Assembly: GCA_947457715.1 (NCBI GenBank)
Contig: CANGXK010000181.1
Span: forward strand, 1 to 5,833
DNA: 5,833 bases
Direction of reading: 5' to 3'
DNA from: Gemmatimonadota bacterium
Lineage (GTDB): Bacteria; Gemmatimonadota; Gemmatimonadetes; Gemmatimonadales; Gemmatimonadaceae
Shown: positions 5,763-5,833 of the stretch, in pieces
Layout of the letters: every line of letters begins with the position of its first letter
How positions within the stretch are numbered: the first letter of the stretch is position 1
Notes under the pieces: generated by a model
The model's database searches: none
What the model saw: the letters and a program-made list of their open reading frames with translations, nothing else
What the model was told of the DNA's origin: nothing
Program-made: the position numbers and the translations under genes

Positions 5763-5833
5763 TCACGAAAACCTCGACGCGTCCGTCGCCGTCACCGACC
5801 GGAAGGACCGCGTTCATGATCAGGGTCAGAACC

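Noticed and set aside
5641..5817. A 59-residue N-terminal extension of the thioredoxin fusion from ATG 5817
   Set aside because: The extension is Arg-, His- and Asp-rich with no signal peptide or fold, while thioredoxin homology starts exactly at the ATG at 5640.
1..5833. CRISPR array, tRNA or rRNA gene, or transposase
   Set aside because: No regularly spaced short repeats, tRNA cloverleaf, rRNA segments or transposase motifs were seen on either strand. The only repeats are the two palindromes.

Overview
The window is high-GC bacterial chromosome. It carries four confidently called protein genes and two large palindromic elements. Three features suggest a Gram-negative soil-type or aquatic lineage such as Gemmatimonadota: GC-rich codon use, two exported hydrolases whose signal peptides end in an A-Q-type junction, and a repeat containing ACGGAGACCACGGAT. 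That placement is an impression from sequence style, not a database result.

Layout from left to right. Positions 25-145 hold a 121-bp near-perfect hairpin repeat, 17 bp past the stop of a leftward gene. Positions 162-1727 (minus) encode an exported amidase-signature hydrolase with an intact Lys-Ser-Ser triad. Positions 1728-2153 have no gene. Most of the right-hand part of that gap is a roughly 230-bp imperfect palindrome whose core is a perfect 47-bp inverted repeat. Positions 2154-4250 (minus) encode an exported M1-family zinc metallopeptidase with HETGH plus a Glu 18 residues on. Positions 4251-4432 are a divergent intergenic region with weak promoter candidates. Positions 4433-4903 (plus) encode an orphan CheY-like receiver protein. 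Positions 4918-5640 (minus) encode a cytoplasmic fusion of thioredoxin with a bacilliredoxin BrxC/YtxJ-like domain, convergent with the receiver gene. Positions 5641-5833 hold no secure gene, but short reading frames there may be 3' ends or remnants of an upstream gene.

Functionally, the M1 peptidase and the amidase look like two envelope or secreted hydrolases for peptide or amide substrates. They lie in the same orientation but 426 bp apart with a large palindrome between them, so they are probably separate transcription units. The receiver and the redox fusion have no evident link to them or to each other. The most interesting protein is the thioredoxin-bacilliredoxin fusion: one polypeptide joins a CXXC disulfide reductase to a monothiol-type domain of the kind that removes bacillithiol from proteins. 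The most interesting non-coding features are the two unrelated palindromes, each placed just after the stop codon of a hydrolase gene.
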